Of a stretch of DNA of 12,744 nt, positions 11,609 through 12,744 are shown piece by piece. Source of the stretch: CAZJFC01 sp964545245 (lineage in GTDB: Bacteria > Pseudomonadota > Alphaproteobacteria > Rickettsiales > 21-14-0-20-44-7); NCBI GenBank assembly GCA_964545245.1, contig CAZJFC010000053.1, positions 1-12,744 of the forward strand, given 5' to 3'. The translations under genes were made by a program, and so were the position numbers. Numbering within the stretch: position 1 is the stretch's first letter; each line of letters begins with the position of its first letter. The notes beneath the pieces are model-generated. The model searched no databases. It was given only the letters and a program-made list of their open reading frames with translations, and was not told the DNA's origin.

Positions 11609-12130
11609 ATGACAGTGGAAGCATTAAGGGACAGTTTGAACGATTACGCAAAAGACGTGAGGCTTAATTTAGGTTCCGTCCTTTCGCCGTCCGGCGCGCC
11701 GGATCTTACCGAAAACCAGATTTATGCGATTGCGCTTGCTTCCGCTTACTCGACAAAAAACCAGACGGTAGTGAACGCGCTGCTTGCGGAAAACAAGGTT
11801 TCGGATGAGGAACTGAACGCGGCGAAAGCGGCGGCGAGCATCATGGCGATGAATAATATCTATTACCGTTTCGTGCATCTGGTGAGTGATAAGGAATATG
11901 GCAAGCTTCCGGCGAAATTGCGCATGAATGTGATTGGCGCGCCCGGCGTGCCGAAAGTTGATTTCGAGCTTTATTCGCTTGCGGTTTCGGCAATCAACGG
12001 CTGCGGGATGTGCATCGACGCGCATGTGAAAGAGCTTGAGAAACATGGCGTTTCGCAGCTCGCCATCCAGTCATCCATCCGCATTGCGGCGGTGGTGAAC
12101 TCGGCGGCGCAGGCGCAGTTTATTGGGTAG
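11609..12130 (+). CDS. ahpD: Alkylhydroperoxidase AhpD
   Basis: AhpD is a small all-helical disulfide enzyme that passes electrons, in mycobacteria from dihydrolipoamide carriers, to AhpC and has weak peroxidase activity itself. The active-site motif INGCGMCIDAHVKELEKHG has Cys132, Cys135 and His139, with Glu120 upstream in DFELYSLAV. These correspond to Glu118, Cys130, Cys133 and His137 of the M. tuberculosis enzyme, shifted by two. The length of 173 residues is normal for the family. AGGA lies 8 bases before the ATG at 11609. It follows ahpC after a hairpin and a repeat array; the 224-bp gap means it may have its own promoter, although I see no convincing one. Confidence 0.95.
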   Translation: MTVEALRDSLNDYAKDVRLNLGSVLSPSGAPDLTENQIYAIALASAYSTKNQTVVNALLAENKVSDEELNAAKAAASIMAMNNIYYRFVHLVSDKEYGKLPAKLRMNVIGAPGVPKVDFELYSLAVSAINGCGMCIDAHVKELEKHGVSQLAIQSSIRIAAVVNSAAQAQFIG

Positions 12131-12147
12131 ATTATAACCCCCATTCC

Positions 12148-12169
12148 GTATATATTCCGGCGGAAGGAA
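12148..12169 (+). promoter_or_regulatory. ruvC -10 box and Shine-Dalgarno
   Basis: TATATATTCCGGCGG (from 12149) has the same TATA-TTCC-G/C layout as the dapF promoter, so TATATT (12151-12156) is a likely -10. The -35 is weak. GGAAGGAAT (12162-12169) is a good ribosome site for the ATG at 12176. Transcription starting near 12163 would cut into this ribosome site, so an upstream start or read-through from ahpD is also possible. Confidence 0.35.
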
Positions 12170-12175
12170 TGAATC

Positions 12176-12661
12176 ATGGCGCTGATACTAGGGATTGATC
12201 CGGGGCTGAACAAAACAGGGTGGGGCGTGGTTTCGCATGAGAAATCCGTCCTGAAATTCGTCGCCTGCGGGCTGGTAAAATCATCCGATAAGGATTCGCT
12301 CTGCACGCGCCTTGGTGCGCTTTCCGAAGGGCTTGCCGCGGTGATACGGGCGCAAAATCCGGGCGAGGTGGCAATTGAGGAAACTTTCGTGAATAAAAGC
12401 GGGCAATCCACTTTAAAGCTTGGGCAGGCGCGCGGCGCGCTGATTTTAACCGTGGCGCAGGCAAAGCTACCGCTCGCCGAATATGCCGCCAACCTTGTGA
12501 AAAAAACCGTCACCGGCAATGGCCATGCCGAAAAAGAGCAGGTGCAGGCAATGGTGAAAATGCTGCTCCCCGCCGCCAGTTTCAAAACCCCGGACGAGGC
12601 CGACGCGCTGGCGGTCGCCATCACGCATTCAATGCATTCAAAGGTTTTCAATGTTTGCTGA
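12176..12661 (+). CDS. ruvC: Crossover junction endodeoxyribonuclease RuvC
   Basis: RuvC is the dimeric nuclease that cuts Holliday junctions at the end of homologous recombination, working with RuvAB. The RNase H-like fold and four acidic metal ligands are visible: Asp8 in LGIDPGLNKTGWG, Glu68 in VAIEETFVNKS, and Asp140 and Asp143 in TPDEADALAVAIT. These match Asp7, Glu66, Asp138 and Asp141 of E. coli. The basic segment KKTVTGNGHAEKEQVQAMV (109-127) is the usual junction-contact region. The length of 161 residues is normal. The N-terminus MALILGIDPG fixes the start. In most alphaproteobacteria ruvA and ruvB follow; here the ~83 bases left after the stop start with a dispersed repeat and show no ruvA start, so the order beyond is unknown. 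Confidence 0.96.
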   Translation: MALILGIDPGLNKTGWGVVSHEKSVLKFVACGLVKSSDKDSLCTRLGALSEGLAAVIRAQNPGEVAIEETFVNKSGQSTLKLGQARGALILTVAQAKLPLAEYAANLVKKTVTGNGHAEKEQVQAMVKMLLPAASFKTPDEADALAVAITHSMHSKVFNVC

Positions 12662-12684
12662 GTGGCAGTGTCAGTGGGAGAAAA
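12661..12684 (-). repeat. 24-bp repeat, inverted copy of 1737-1760
   Basis: AGTGG then CAGTGTCAGTGGGAGAAAA matches the reverse complement of 1737-1760 at 23 of 24 positions. It begins at the last base of the ruvC stop codon. In the 1716-1767 copy the same sequence forms one arm of a hairpin; here the partner arm is absent. The rest of the window (12685-12744) shows nothing I can assign. Confidence 0.6.
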
Positions 12685-12744
12685 ATACTGGCATATATAC
12701 CATCGTCATAAGTAAAGACTTGTTTCCGGATACGCCCTATAGTC

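Noticed and set aside
11971..12651. 226-codon minus-strand frame opposite ahpD and ruvC
   Set aside because: Ser/Ala/Cys-rich shadow translation of two well-identified genes; no family features.

Overview
The window looks like a stretch of an alphaproteobacterial chromosome, probably from a poorly characterised lineage. The evidence is the dapF-mtaB gene pair, a NDUFAF5/BioC-like methyltransferase with the alphaproteobacterial C-terminal signature PHESQQKPLKPGSA, an OxyR-AhpC-AhpD peroxide-defence set, and promoters with TATA-type -10 boxes followed by GC-rich discriminators. I cannot assign a genus. Coding DNA is moderately GC-rich, while intergenic DNA is AT-rich or made of repeats. I see no tRNA, rRNA, CRISPR array, transposase or phage gene.

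Layout. 1-449: 3' end of a modA-like molybdate-binding protein and its terminator. 565-1680: secreted D,D-carboxypeptidase (peptidoglycan). 1775-4264, minus strand: phosphoglycerate mutase, PhoU, and a methyltransferase homologue that has lost its SAM-binding core. 4384-4877: two tandem tiny Lys/Ala-rich, histone-H1-tail-like proteins, each with its own closely related terminator. 5086-8682, plus strand: a PuuD-like class I glutamine amidotransferase, hisB, dapF and mtaB. 9034-9603: an unrecognised, AT-richer gene with a C-terminal membrane anchor and a structured leader. 9722-12130: oxyR, divergent from a 49-residue ORF plus ahpC, followed by ahpD. 12176-12661: ruvC.

How the genes relate. 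Most are independent housekeeping functions: cell wall, glycolysis, phosphate signalling, His and Lys/meso-DAP biosynthesis, tRNA modification and recombination. The clear functional module is peroxide defence: a two-cysteine OxyR sensor sits back-to-back with a three-cysteine AhpC, and AhpD, the known reductant of that AhpC type, lies just downstream.

The most unusual layer is the intergenic DNA. It holds at least four repeat families: two classes of G/C-hairpin arrays with matching inverted ends (CACC...GGTG and TAACCC...GGGTTA), heptamer tracts of the GTCATTA/GTCGTAA type that abut one array class, an 83-bp element present twice at about 96% identity, and a 24-bp inverted pair near the two ends of the window. 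The other notable points are the gutted methyltransferase, a five-codon mini-ORF overlapping the hisB start, an apparently leaderless dapF, and a tandem duplication of the ahpC start codon.
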